Below, piece after piece: positions 1 to 9,100 of a DNA stretch of 64,000 bases. The stretch comes from Cloacibacterium rupense (GTDB taxonomy: Bacteria; Bacteroidota; Bacteroidia; Flavobacteriales; Weeksellaceae): assembly GCF_014645495.1 (NCBI RefSeq), contig NZ_BMLV01000006.1, positions 193,298 to 257,297 of the forward strand, written 5' to 3'. The position numbers were made by a program, and so were the translations under genes. Every line of letters begins with the position of its first letter. Position 1 is the first letter of the stretch. The notes below the pieces were generated by a model. That model had not been told where the DNA came from and did not search any database. It saw only the letters and a program-made list of their open reading frames with translations.

Positions 1-1
1 A

Positions 2-649
2 AAGAATAGAATCCCTAGGTTTATCATTAAAAATGCTCGCGCAAAAGTGGAAAAAGATGTGGTGAATTTAGATAAAACCATTGTGAAACTTCAACAAGAA
101 AAATTTGAAGTTGAAAAACTGAAAACCAATCTTGCCGAACAAAAAGAATCCGTAGAAGATAAGCGAGAAAACTTGCAAAAACTAAACGAACAGCTTCAAC
201 AAAAGCTCTATAATTTCCAGAAATTATACGAAGAAGAGCACCGAAAATTACAGTTCGGGAATAAGATAGAAACCTTTATTGATGGTTATTTGAAAGGAAA
301 ATCTAGAAAAGACATCGTAAAAGATTTTGTAAAGATTTTGGAGCAAGAGAAATTCCGAAAACTGGGTTCTGATAAAACTGAATCCGAGAAATTGAAAGTC
401 ACCAAACGAAAAGTAGAGCAACAACTCAAAAAAGAAAACATACAAGTTCAGATTGCGGAAACCAACCAAAAATTGGAAGAAAAAACCAAGAAAGAACGTG
501 CAGTTTGGATGAAAGTTGGTCAACGAGTAAGAATTGCAGGTTCTACGTCAGTTGGCACCATAGAAACCATTCACAAAAACGGAAAAGTAACCGTAAACTA
601 TGGACTTTTTAAGACGCAGATTTCACAAGATGAATTGGAAAGGATATAA
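2..649 (+). CDS. mutS2: Endonuclease MutS2, C-terminal part (5' end outside window)
   Basis: The reading frame is open from the first bases of the window, so only the C-terminal ~215 residues are visible. The start is a helix after the ATPase domain (IPRFIIKNAR-type sequence), followed by about 110 residues of Lys/Glu-rich coiled coil. The end is a small beta-rich module with the pattern VGQRVRIAGSTSVGTIETI and QISQDELERI, typical of the region that follows the ATPase domain in MutS2. MutS2 proteins bind branched DNA or collided ribosomes and limit recombination. No Smr nuclease domain follows: the stop codon comes right after the beta module. The nucleotide-binding core cannot be checked here. 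The family call is fairly secure; the exact role is inferred. Confidence 0.8.
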   Translation, partial: KNRIPRFIIKNARAKVEKDVVNLDKTIVKLQQEKFEVEKLKTNLAEQKESVEDKRENLQKLNEQLQQKLYNFQKLYEEEHRKLQFGNKIETFIDGYLKGKSRKDIVKDFVKILEQEKFRKLGSDKTESEKLKVTKRKVEQQLKKENIQVQIAETNQKLEEKTKKERAVWMKVGQRVRIAGSTSVGTIETIHKNGKVTVNYGLFKTQISQDELERI

Positions 650-694
650 AATTTGAGATGCGAATAAATTTGGTTTTTAGCAATACAATAAATC

Positions 695-1282
695 TTAAAT
701 CAACTTCCCTTCATCAAAAGCTTTCTTTATCAAAACATCAAATGTATCTGCCATGTCTTGAGATGCCCGTTCTATTTTAGGACGAAGAAGTTGTTTTACT
801 TTCTCGAAGGTTACATTGGCTTCGGTCCAACTTTGTCCATTATTAAAACAATTTAAAGTAAAAGGAATCATTCTATCCACTGCATTGGCAAAAATGGCAT
901 CTTCCGTTTCTCCTGCTTCAAATTCTAACCAAAGATTGAGAAATTCTGATTGCAACGGCTCATTTAAAATCCCGAAAATTCTCTTTGCTGAAGCTAGTTC
1001 TCTTTCAAATTTACCTTCGTTGGCTTTTTCGTCATAAAAGAAAGTATCGCCAGCATCTATTTCTACCACATCATGAATAGAAAGCATTTTTATGACTTTT
1101 CCTAAATCTATTTTTTCACTATTTCTGGCATAAGGATAGAGAATTTGTGCAAAAACTACAACTTGCCAACTATGTTCTGCCGTATTTTCTCTTCTCGAGT
1201 TGTCATAATTAAAATTTCTTCGGTTTACGTTTTTAAGTGCATCTATCGCGAGGATAAAATCTATTTCTTTCTCTAAAATCAT
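695..1282 (-). CDS. HD-domain hydrolase (YfbR/HDDC2-like)
   Basis: A 195-residue protein with the HD-superfamily metal ligands: AEHSWQ near residue 36, then HDVVEIDAGD near residue 69, and a later Asp in AVDRMIP near residue 134. This layout matches YfbR/HDDC2-type 5'-deoxynucleotidases and related phosphohydrolases that trim nucleotide pools. The substrate cannot be read from the sequence. It converges with mutS2 and stands alone on the minus strand. The ATG at 1282 is supported by a TAAATTTG box directly upstream (1287-1294), so the transcript may have almost no leader. Confidence 0.75.
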   Translation of the reverse strand: MILEKEIDFILAIDALKNVNRRNFNYDNSRRENTAEHSWQVVVFAQILYPYARNSEKIDLGKVIKMLSIHDVVEIDAGDTFFYDEKANEGKFERELASAKRIFGILNEPLQSEFLNLWLEFEAGETEDAIFANAVDRMIPFTLNCFNNGQSWTEANVTFEKVKQLLRPKIERASQDMADTFDVLIKKAFDEGKLI

Positions 1283-1286
1283 TTTG

Positions 1287-1294
1287 CAAATTTA
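1287..1294 (-). promoter_or_regulatory. Putative -7 box of the HD-hydrolase gene
   Basis: The minus strand reads TAAATTTG, an exact match to the flavobacterial TAnnTTTG element. It ends only 4 bases before the ATG. If transcription starts at the usual distance, the mRNA would be leaderless or nearly so. This is a pattern match only. Confidence 0.4.
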
Positions 1295-1395
1295 GAAATA
1301 TTCTAAAATGTACATCACACTTACGAAAATGAAATATAAAAGAATGGTAACTTTTATCTGAAAAATATGAATATTGACAAATATCATAACCTCTG

Positions 1396-1411
1396 TGTAA
1401 TAAAAGTTACA
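1396..1411 (+). promoter_or_regulatory. CRP/FNR-type operator upstream of the first SQR gene
   Basis: TGTAAT-AAAA-GTTACA is an inverted repeat with 4-base spacing and one mismatch from the perfect form seen at 2944-2959. Its centre (1403.5) lies 36.5 bases before the last G of a TAATTTTG box at 1433-1440. That would put it about 41.5 bases before the likely transcription start, the classical position of a class II activator of the CRP/FNR family. The same motif and spacing recur at 13359-13374. Regulator identity is inferred. Confidence 0.65.
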
Positions 1412-1432
1412 TTTATCCGATTTTGACATTCT

Positions 1433-1440
1433 TAATTTTG
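1433..1440 (+). promoter_or_regulatory. Putative -7 promoter box of the first SQR gene
   Basis: TAATTTTG fits the Bacteroidota TAnnTTTG element. It is followed by a leader of about 60 bases before the ATG at 1508. It sits at the same distance from its upstream palindrome as the identical box at 13330-13337. Confidence 0.55.
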
Positions 1441-1507
1441 TACCATCAAAATCAATTATAAAATTTTAAAAAATAATTTTTAACTATAATTAATAAATAA
1501 TAAGAAT

Positions 1508-2707
1508 ATGAAAATCTTAGTAGTTGGTGGTAATTTTGCTGGAGCAACAGCCGCTTTAGAACTTAAAAGAAAATTAAAGGACCAAGTAGAAGTAACTTTA
1601 ATTGACCGAAATGAAAACTTTGTTTATATCCCATCATTAATTTGGGTCCCTATAAAAAGAAGAGAGGTAAACGAAATTATCGTTCCTAGAAGACCTGTTT
1701 TAGAGAAAAAAGGAGTGAAATTTGTCCTTGACACCGCTATAAAAGTAGAACCAGACGAAAATAAAGTATATTGCGAAAAAGGTGTTTATGAATATGACCA
1801 TTTGATTATCGCTACAGGACCAAAAGTAAATTTTGACATTGCACCAGGTGTAAAAGAAAACACTTGTTACATAGGAACGCCTCCGGGAGCAATGCATACC
1901 AGAGAAAAATTAGAAGAATTTAAAAGAAATCCAGGGCCTATAGTAATTGGTGCTACACAAAATGCTGGCTGTATGGGTGCTGCTTATGAATTTTTATTCA
2001 ATGTTGAAAAATGGCTAAGAGAGGAAAACATTCGTAAAAAAGTAGATTTATATTGGATTACTCCTGAGCCATATCTTGGTCACTTTGGAATAGACGGAAT
2101 GCCACTAGGAGAAGCTATGCTAAAGAAATTCATGGATATGTTTAATATCAAATATGTTACTAATGTAGGTGTGAAAGAAGCCTTGGAAGATAGAATTGTT
2201 CTTTCTAATGGTCAAGAAATAAAATCTAATTTCACTATGTTGATGCCTCCATTTATCGGAGTAGATTTTGTAGCTAATTCACCTAAACTAGAGACTCCTC
2301 CTAATAATTTCATCCCGATTTTAGACAACTATAGACACGAAAAAATTAAAAATATCTGGGGAGCTGGTTTAGCAGTTAATGTACAAGCGCCATTCTCTGG
2401 TACAGATATTCCTTTCACTATTCCTAAAACGGGATACCCAAGTGATGAAACCGGAAAAATAGTAGCAGAAAACATCATAAGAACCATCAAAGGAAAAACC
2501 AAATTGGTTGAAAAACCATGGGGAAAAATCACAGGACTTTGTATAATGGATGCTGGTAAAAAAGAAGTTATCATCTTCAGTGATACATTATTCAAACCAA
2601 GAAAATTTGCCATTATGCTTCCAAATGTACTGTTTGATATTAATAAAATTATTCTTGAAAAGTACTTCCTATGGAAACTTAAAAAGGGGTACTCATTCTT
2701 ACCATAA
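1508..2707 (+). CDS. Sulfide:quinone oxidoreductase-like flavoprotein
   Basis: A 399-residue FAD-dependent oxidoreductase. The N-terminus (MKILVVGGNFAGATAALELK) is the dinucleotide-binding fold, ATGPK near 103 belongs to the FAD site, and GAGLAV near 285 is the second FAD-contact motif. Three Cys sit where SQRs carry theirs: C120, C155 (in NAGCMGAAYEF) and C345 (in GLCIMDAG). C155 and C345 would form the redox-active pair that takes sulfur from sulfide and passes electrons through FAD to quinone, at the inner face of the membrane. The C-terminus is hydrophobic and amphipathic, fitting monotopic membrane attachment. It has its own regulated promoter and its own terminator (2751-2782). It could act on another sulfur substrate, but the Cys pattern favours SQR. 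Confidence 0.8.
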   Translation: MKILVVGGNFAGATAALELKRKLKDQVEVTLIDRNENFVYIPSLIWVPIKRREVNEIIVPRRPVLEKKGVKFVLDTAIKVEPDENKVYCEKGVYEYDHLIIATGPKVNFDIAPGVKENTCYIGTPPGAMHTREKLEEFKRNPGPIVIGATQNAGCMGAAYEFLFNVEKWLREENIRKKVDLYWITPEPYLGHFGIDGMPLGEAMLKKFMDMFNIKYVTNVGVKEALEDRIVLSNGQEIKSNFTMLMPPFIGVDFVANSPKLETPPNNFIPILDNYRHEKIKNIWGAGLAVNVQAPFSGTDIPFTIPKTGYPSDETGKIVAENIIRTIKGKTKLVEKPWGKITGLCIMDAGKKEVIIFSDTLFKPRKFAIMLPNVLFDINKIILEKYFLWKLKKGYSFLP

Positions 2708-2750
2708 ATATAAATCCTATAGCAAATTTATAATCCAATTTTGTTTAAGT

Positions 2751-2782
2751 AAAGCCTACTCAGTTCGAGTAGGCTTTTTTTT
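2751..2782 (+). terminator. Intrinsic terminator after the first SQR gene
   Basis: An 11-bp perfect stem (AAAGCCTACTC / GAGTAGGCTTT) with a 5-base loop is followed by a T-tract. It separates this gene from the second SQR unit. Confidence 0.9.
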
Positions 2783-2941
2783 AAACCATATTTATGGTAA
2801 TTTTTATCAATAAAATGGAGATTTTCAATTATAATATTTATAAAAAAATAGAATTATTTTTAAAAAATATAACAAATATCATATCATTATTTTAAATTAT
2901 TACCATTTTTGAGCGTAATTTTACTATAAAATAACAACCAT

Positions 2942-2961
2942 TATGTAACTTTTGTTACATA
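2942..2961 (+). promoter_or_regulatory. Perfect 20-bp CRP/FNR-type palindrome before the second SQR gene
   Basis: TATGTAACTTTTGTTACATA is a perfect inverted repeat with 8-base arms and a 4-base spacer. It shares the TGTAAC-N4-GTTACA core with 1396-1411 and 13359-13374. Unlike those two, it lies only 14 bases before the start codon and downstream of the only promoter-like box I see (TAATTTTA, 2916-2923). Here a bound protein would more likely block than activate. That reading is inference. Confidence 0.65.
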
Positions 2962-2975
2962 AAAAATAAAAAACA

Positions 2976-4223
2976 ATGAAAAATCTAGTAATACTAGGCG
3001 CTGGAACTGCAGGCACTATGATGGCAAATCACCTCATAAAAGCACTTCCAAAGAGTCAATGGCAAATTACCATTGTAGATCAGTTCAAATCTCACTACTA
3101 TCAACCGGGATTTTTGTTTATTCCATTTGGAACTTATCAACCTGAAGACGTAAAAAAAACAATCGATGAATTCATTCCTAAAGGAGTAAAATTGGTAAAA
3201 GAAGAAATAAACAAGATTGATAACGAAACAGATTCTGTCTTGTTAAAAAACGGAAACACAATAAAATATGATATTCTGATTATAGCTACAGGCTGCAAAA
3301 CAGCTCCTGAAGAAATACCTGGAATGAAAGGTGACACCTGGTATAAAAATATTTTCGATTTTTACACCTTCGAAGGAAGTTGCGCTCTTGCAAAAAAACT
3401 AGAAACTTGGCCTGGCGGAAAACTAGTAGTTCACATTACAGAAATGCCTATAAAATGCCCAGTTGCACCTCTAGAATTTGCATTTTTAGCAGACGACTTC
3501 TTTACCAAAAGAGGAATAAGAGACAAAGTAGAAATTTCTTATGTAACTCCACTTTCTGGTGCTTTTACTAAACCAAAAACTACAGAAACACTTAATTATC
3601 TTCTGCAAGAAAAAAACATAAAAATTGTTCCTGATTTTGCTGTAGAACACATAGAAGGAGAAAACGGAAAAATGTTTGATTACGGTGGAGAAGAAGTAGA
3701 TTTTGACCTCTTAGTAACTGTACCTACCAATATGGGAGATGATTGCATTCTTCGTTCTGGATTTGGTGATGACCTTAATTTTGTTCCTACAGACAAACAC
3801 ACGCTTCAAAGTAAAGTAAAAGAAAATATCTTTGTAATTGGAGATGCAACCAACGTACCTGCATCTAAAGCAGGTTCTGTAGCCCACTTCCAAGCAGAAA
3901 TTTTAACTGAAAACATCTTAAAATATATAGAAGGTAAACCTCTAAAACCTGATTTTGATGGACATGCCAACTGCTTCATAGAAACCGGAAAAGGAAAAGC
4001 TTTATTAATTGATTTTAATTATGACGTAGAACCCGTAAAAGGAAAATTCCCTTTTGCTGGCATTGGCCCACTGAATTTATTAGAAGAAAGCGCTTTCAAT
4101 CATTTCGGAAAAATGGCTTTCCGATGGGTGTATTGGAATATGCTACTCCCTGCAAGAAAAATCCCTTTCGTAACCCCAAAAATGAGTAAAGCAGGAAAAC
4201 AATTAGATGATATCACCGTATAA
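2976..4223 (+). CDS. Second sulfide:quinone oxidoreductase-like protein
   Basis: A 415-residue NAD(P)/FAD-type oxidoreductase, clearly distinct from the upstream SQR. It has an N-terminal Rossmann motif (GAGTAGTMMANHL), ATGCK near 105, and the second FAD motif FVIGDATNVPASKAGSVAHFQ near 287-306. C161 (PIKCPVAPLEF) and C333 (GHANCFIETG) are placed like the catalytic Cys pair of SQRs. The C-terminal ~60 residues are hydrophobic and aromatic, consistent with membrane attachment near the quinone pool. It leads a short unit with the DsrC/TusE-like gene 22 bases downstream and a DsrE-like gene further on. That context points to sulfide oxidation with transfer of the sulfane sulfur to a protein carrier. 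It is probably of a different SQR type from the first copy. Confidence 0.8.
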   Translation: MKNLVILGAGTAGTMMANHLIKALPKSQWQITIVDQFKSHYYQPGFLFIPFGTYQPEDVKKTIDEFIPKGVKLVKEEINKIDNETDSVLLKNGNTIKYDILIIATGCKTAPEEIPGMKGDTWYKNIFDFYTFEGSCALAKKLETWPGGKLVVHITEMPIKCPVAPLEFAFLADDFFTKRGIRDKVEISYVTPLSGAFTKPKTTETLNYLLQEKNIKIVPDFAVEHIEGENGKMFDYGGEEVDFDLLVTVPTNMGDDCILRSGFGDDLNFVPTDKHTLQSKVKENIFVIGDATNVPASKAGSVAHFQAEILTENILKYIEGKPLKPDFDGHANCFIETGKGKALLIDFNYDVEPVKGKFPFAGIGPLNLLEESAFNHFGKMAFRWVYWNMLLPARKIPFVTPKMSKAGKQLDDITV

Positions 4224-4245
4224 AAACCCACAAATAAATAATAAA

Positions 4246-4554
4246 ATGGAAAAAACCTATGCTGGTCATGCCGTAACACTAAATAATGAAGGTTACTTGA
4301 CCGATATGAACCAATGGAACCACGAAGTTGCAACTGAAATGGCAAAAGAAGATGGCCTAAATTTAGGAGCTCGTCATTTCGAAGTTTTAGAATATTTAAG
4401 AGACCAACAGAAAAAAGATGTAGCACTCACCATAAGAGGTGTAGGTAAATCTGGTGTAGTGGATATTAAAGAATTCTATGAACTATTCCCAAAAGGACCA
4501 CTAAAAATCTCTAGTAGATTAGCCGGAATCCCAAAACCAAAATCTTGTATCTAA
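4246..4554 (+). CDS. DsrC/TusE-like sulfur-relay protein
   Basis: A 102-residue protein that ends PKPKSCI, with the conserved penultimate Cys (C101) on the flexible tail that carries persulfide in the DsrC/TusE family. The middle (WNHEVATEMAKEDGL, LRDQ, FPKGPLK) also fits the family. The second Cys of true DsrC, eleven residues upstream, is replaced by S90. It therefore resembles TusE-type carriers rather than DsrC of sulfite reductase systems. The start at 4246 follows the SQR stop by 22 bases; an upstream in-frame ATG at 4207 would overlap the SQR gene and adds no conserved sequence. Its neighbour SQR is a plausible sulfur donor. Whether it serves sulfur oxidation or tRNA thiolation is open; no tusBCD genes are nearby. 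Confidence 0.8.
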   Translation: MEKTYAGHAVTLNNEGYLTDMNQWNHEVATEMAKEDGLNLGARHFEVLEYLRDQQKKDVALTIRGVGKSGVVDIKEFYELFPKGPLKISSRLAGIPKPKSCI

Positions 4555-4714
4555 AATTTTTTAAACGCAAAGACAAAAATATATTTTAAAATAAAATCAC
4601 TTTTAAGTCGCAAAATTGACACCGCAAAAAATGTAAAAAATTGTTTCGCTTGCGCCTTCGAATAAGAATAATAAAATAATTTGAGCCTTTGCATTGAACT
4701 TACAAACTAAATAT

Positions 4715-5233
4715 ATGGAAACCACATTATTAAAAAACCCATTAGAAGATTTAGATAAAACACTGAAACCTATAGAAAAAGTAATGGTGATTATTTCTAA
4801 AGGAACTTTAGAAAGTGTATACGCAGGTTTTATCCTTGCCAACGGCGCAAGAATGGAAGGAATGGAGTCAGAAATTTTCTTTACTTTCTTCGGGCTAGAT
4901 GCTGTAATTAAAAGCCGATTAAAAAATATAAATGTAGCCACAGTAGGAAATCCTGCCATGCACATGCCTACCATGTTAGGAGGTTTACCAGGAATGGAAG
5001 CTCTCGCTACCAAAATGATGAAATCTAAAATGGAAAAACTAGACATTCCGCCAATTGATGAATTTCTAGAAATTTTATCCGCTTCTGGTTGCAGACTTTG
5101 GGTATGTAAACTCGCTTTTGAAATGTTTGATTTAAAAGAAGAAGATTTAACCCCAGAAGTAGAAGGCATCTTAACCGTAGGAGATTTCTACACAAGAGCC
5201 GCTGGAGACGCTACACAAATTATTTTTATATAA
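4715..5233 (+). CDS. DsrE-family (DsrE/F-like) sulfur carrier
   Basis: A 172-residue protein of the DsrE/DsrF/DrsH-like fold. It starts with a beta strand and turn (KVMVIISKGTLESVYAGFILANGA), has a Met-rich middle (GNPAMHMPTMLGGLPGMEALATKMMKSKMEK), and has two Cys in ASGCRLWVCKLAFEMF near residues 127-133, where DsrE-like proteins keep their persulfide Cys. Related proteins hand sulfur between rhodanese, TusA and DsrC-type carriers. The ATG at 4715 is preferred to an in-frame TTG 21 bases earlier. It follows the DsrC/TusE-like gene after a 160-base gap in which I see nothing recognisable, and it ends at a terminator (5254-5286). Confidence 0.75.
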   Translation: METTLLKNPLEDLDKTLKPIEKVMVIISKGTLESVYAGFILANGARMEGMESEIFFTFFGLDAVIKSRLKNINVATVGNPAMHMPTMLGGLPGMEALATKMMKSKMEKLDIPPIDEFLEILSASGCRLWVCKLAFEMFDLKEEDLTPEVEGILTVGDFYTRAAGDATQIIFI

Positions 5234-5253
5234 AATAAAGCTTTTGTATTGAC

Positions 5254-5286
5254 AAATCCTCATCGAGAAATTGGTGGGGATTTTTT
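5254..5286 (+). terminator. Terminator of the SQR-TusE-DsrE unit
   Basis: AAATCCTCA pairs with TGGGGATTT (one T-G pair) around a 12-base loop and is followed by further T residues. Confidence 0.7.
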
Positions 5287-5312
5287 GTAAATTTGAAAAT
5301 CAAAATAAAAGA

Positions 5313-6071
5313 ATGATTAATTACGAAAAATTCGCAAATTCTGAAATTCAAAATTTAATTTCTATTCAAAATAAATTTAAGGAAATTTTTAAAATTGATT
5401 CTTATGAAAATTGGTTTTTTGACGGTGAGACAGAAATTTTGAGATTTTATAATTCTAGCGAAGACGAAATTTTTTTCAAATATATTACAATCGGAACTTA
5501 TTCTTTAAAATCCAAAAATTGGATGTGGAGCTGGTTTAATGATTCTTCTATTGAAAAAAGTAAAGAGCAAACTTTAAAAATTAGACATTTTGGAATTGAA
5601 AATAAATACAGTAAACTCACACAAGGTACTTTTCCAAGTGATGAATATGACGGATGGGATTTTTTAGCAATTGGATTAAAAACTCCAGGTGGAATTGGTG
5701 TCTATAAAGCTAATTCTGAAAACCTTGAAAAATACATGCTCCTTATTAATGTTTTAGACTCTAAAAATTCAAATGAAATCAAAAAATTTAAACAAAAAAA
5801 AATTGACTGTAATAATCATGGGGTTTCAAAACCAGCTTTTGTTTGCCAGCATTTAGATTTAAAAAAAACAAAAGGATTTGTAGAAGCCTTTGAGACTTTT
5901 GAAGGTATGGATTTAGAAGATGATGATGATTTTCAAGCATGGTGCAATGAATGTGAAGAAGTCAGAAAAAAATATGATGGTTGGAATGAAGAATCCGAAA
6001 AATTCGCAAAAATTAAACTTGTCTGTGAAAAATGTTATTTTGAATTGAAGAAATTTAATACTACAAATTAG
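5313..6071 (+). CDS. Hypothetical protein, possibly DUF6882-like, with a Cys-rich tail
   Basis: A 252-residue cytosolic protein without signal peptide or membrane segment. The N-terminal two thirds contain WFFDGETEILRFYN, IGTYSLKSKNWMWSWFNDS and YDGWDFLAIGLKTPGG, a pattern that recalls DUF6882 proteins, though I cannot confirm this. The C-terminal third carries paired Cys (WCNECE, VCEKCYF) and further Cys/His (DCNNHG, VCQHL), which could bind zinc. The ATG at 5313 is used; an earlier in-frame TTG lies too close to the upstream terminator. It is a single-gene unit between two terminators. Function unknown. Confidence 0.7.
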   Translation: MINYEKFANSEIQNLISIQNKFKEIFKIDSYENWFFDGETEILRFYNSSEDEIFFKYITIGTYSLKSKNWMWSWFNDSSIEKSKEQTLKIRHFGIENKYSKLTQGTFPSDEYDGWDFLAIGLKTPGGIGVYKANSENLEKYMLLINVLDSKNSNEIKKFKQKKIDCNNHGVSKPAFVCQHLDLKKTKGFVEAFETFEGMDLEDDDDFQAWCNECEEVRKKYDGWNEESEKFAKIKLVCEKCYFELKKFNTTN

Positions 6072-6072
6072 A

Positions 6073-6098
6073 AAAACCTCCCAAATTCGGGAGGTTTT
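6073..6098. terminator. Bidirectional terminator between converging genes
   Basis: AAAACCTCCC and GGGAGGTTTT form a perfect 10-bp stem around a 6-base loop. It serves the hypothetical gene on the plus strand and nifJ on the minus strand. Confidence 0.9.
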
Positions 6099-6115
6099 CA
6101 TTTTCAACTTTCAAT

Positions 6116-9100
6116 TTAAAAAGTCGGTTGGAAGTTTTCAGCTCCAAGTGAAGCCATATCTTCGTACGTTTTCCATCTTAAATCCACAATCTCCTGAGCT
6201 AATTTCATTAAATGTTCAGCATCTTGTGGTTGCGTTTGTTTTAGAACTCGGTAACGCAATTCGTTGTACGCATATTCCTCAAACGGAATTGTCGGACGAA
6301 TTGAATCTAAAATAAACGGATTTTTATTGTTTTTTCTCAACACCGGATTGAATCTAATCAATGGCCAATAACCACTAGAAACTGCCATTTTTTGTTGATT
6401 TAAACCTTTTTCCATATCAATTCCGTGTGCAATACAATGACTGTATGCTAGAATTAATGAAGGCCCATCATAAGCTTCCGCTTCACGCATTGCCAATAAT
6501 GTTTGTTGAGGATTGGCACCCATCGCAACAGTTGCTACGTAAACATTTCCGTAAGAAATGGCTTGCATCGCCAAATCTTTTTTGCCAACACGTTTTCCTG
6601 CAGTTGCAAATTTCGCAGAAGCAGCGGTTGGCGTTGCTTTAGAACTTTGTCCACCTGTATTACTATAAACCTCAGTATCCAAAACCAAAACATTGATATT
6701 TCTACCTGTAGAAAGTGCGTGGTCTAAGCCTCCACTTCCGATATCATAAGCCCAACCATCACCACCAATCAGCCAAACTGCACGATGCACCAATTGGTCT
6801 GCCAAAGAATAGAGATGTTTCGCATCTGGATTTTCAGAATTTTGCAATCTATTTTTTAGAATTTCTACTCTTTCTCTTTGTTTGATGATTTGACTTTCTA
6901 ATTTTTGAGGTGCATTTAGAATTTCATTGATAAAATCTTCACCCAATTCTGGTTTCATTTTTTCGGCGTAGAAATGTGCTAATTGCAATTGTTTATCCGC
7001 AGAAAGTCTCATTCCTAATCCAAATTCTGCATTATCTTCGAAGAGAGAATTGCTCCAAGCTGGGCCTTTTCCTTTAGAATTAGAACTCCAAGGTGTGGTA
7101 GGTAAATTTCCTCCAAAAATAGATGAACAACCAGTTGCATTAGCAACCATTAATCTATCACCAAAAAGTTGAGTGAGAACTTTAATATAAGGGGTTTCTC
7201 CACAACCAGCACAAGCTCCAGAAAACTCGAACATTGGCTCTAAGAATTGTACACCGTGAACTGTGGAATAATTCACCATATTTTTCTCGTGAATTGGCAA
7301 TTTCTCGAAATAAGAAATCACTTTTCTCTGTTTTTTAAGATCTGGATTTTTTGGTAAAATGTTAATCGCACGCAATTCTTCGTTTTCCTGATCAATTACA
7401 GGGCAAGCTTCGTAACACAATTTACAACCAGTACAATCTTCTTCGTAAACCTGAAGTGTGAACTTAGTTTCAGGGAAACCTCTTGCATTAATTGGTGCAG
7501 ATTGGAAACCTTCAGGAACTTCTGTTAATAAATCTTTGTGATAAAATTTAGAACGAATCACAGAATGAGGACAAACAAAACTACAATTTCCGCACTGTAT
7601 GCAAATATCTGCGTTCCAATGGGCTACTTTTTCAGAAATATTTCGTTTTTCCCATTTAGTTGTTCCATTAGGATAAGTTCCATCAGCAGGAATGGCACTT
7701 ACAGGCAATTCATCACCTTTGCCAATCATCATTTTGTAGGTAATATTTTTTACAAAATCTGGTGCATTTTCGTCGATGGTTTGCTCCTCTCCTTTTTCGG
7801 CGGTTACTGCATCTGGAATATTAACTTCAAATAAATTGGCTAAGGTTTGATCAACAGCTTCAAAGTTTTTATCAACTATAGCTTGTCCTTTTTTGATGTA
7901 CGTTTTTTCAATTGCTTTTTTGATTTGCTTAATAGCTTCTTCCTCTGGCAAAACTCCAGAAAGTTCAAAGAAACAAGTTTGCATAATGGTATTAATTCTA
8001 CCTCGCATTCCTGTTTTTTCGGCAACTTCATTGGCATCAATCACAAAAAATCTAATATTTTTTTCAATTAATTGTTCTTGAACTCGGTGTGGTAATTGAT
8101 CCCAAACTTCGTCTTTAGAATAAGGTGAATTCAATAAAAATTTAGCTCCATCTTTTGCAAAACTGAGCATATCTTCATTTTCTAAAAATTTGAAGAAATG
8201 ACAAGCGATAAAATCTGCTTTTGAAATTAAATACGGCGCTTCAATCGGTTCGTGCCCAAAACGAAGGTGAGAAACGGTTTTCGCTCCAGATTTTTTAGAA
8301 TCATAAACGAAATAACCTTGTGCAGAAAGCTCGGTGTTTTCGCCAATAATTTTAATGGAATTTTTATTCGCACCAACCGTTCCATCAGCTCCCAAACCGA
8401 AAAATAGAGCTTGGTTCCATCCAGAATCATCTAATTTAAAATTATAATCTATATCAATACTGGTAAAACTTACATCATCTATAATCCCGACTGTAAAATG
8501 GTTTTTAGAATTTTCAGATTTCAAATTATCGTAAACTGCTTTCACCATTGCTGGTGTAAATTCTTTAGACGAAAGTCCGTATCTACCACCAATAATTTTA
8601 GGCATTTTATCTAAAGTTCCATTGGTAAGCGCTTCTGTAAGACAAACCAAAACATCTTGATACATCGGTTCACCATTACTTCCTGGTTCTTTAGTTCTGT
8701 CTAAAACAGCGATTTTTTTCACTGATTTTGGTAAAACCGAAATAAAATCTTCACTTGGGAAAGGTCTGAATAATGAAATTTTAAGAACACCCGTTTTCTC
8801 TCCATTTTCATTGAGAAATTTTGAAGTTGGAATTACGGTTTCTAATCCAGAACCCATAATTACGATGATATTTTGAGCTTCAGGATGCCCGTAATAGGTT
8901 ACAGGAGCATAATTTCTTCCTGAAATTTCAGAGAATTTCTGCATTTCTTCCTTTAAAATGGTAGGAATTTTAGCATAAAAAGGATTAGAAGTTTCTCTTC
9001 CTTGGAAATAAACATCAGGATTCTGAGCAGTTCCTCTTACGAAAGGTTTATCAGGATTTAAACTTCTATTTCTGTGTGCAATCACCAATTCATCATCAAT

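Noticed and set aside
1342-1359. Second operator-like half-site (GGTAACTTTTATCTG) upstream of the first SQR gene
   Set aside because: Only one arm matches; the other lacks the GTTAC sequence.
4207-4245. Longer start for the DsrC/TusE-like protein
   Set aside because: It would overlap the end of the SQR gene and adds residues not seen in the family; the ATG at 4246 fits better.
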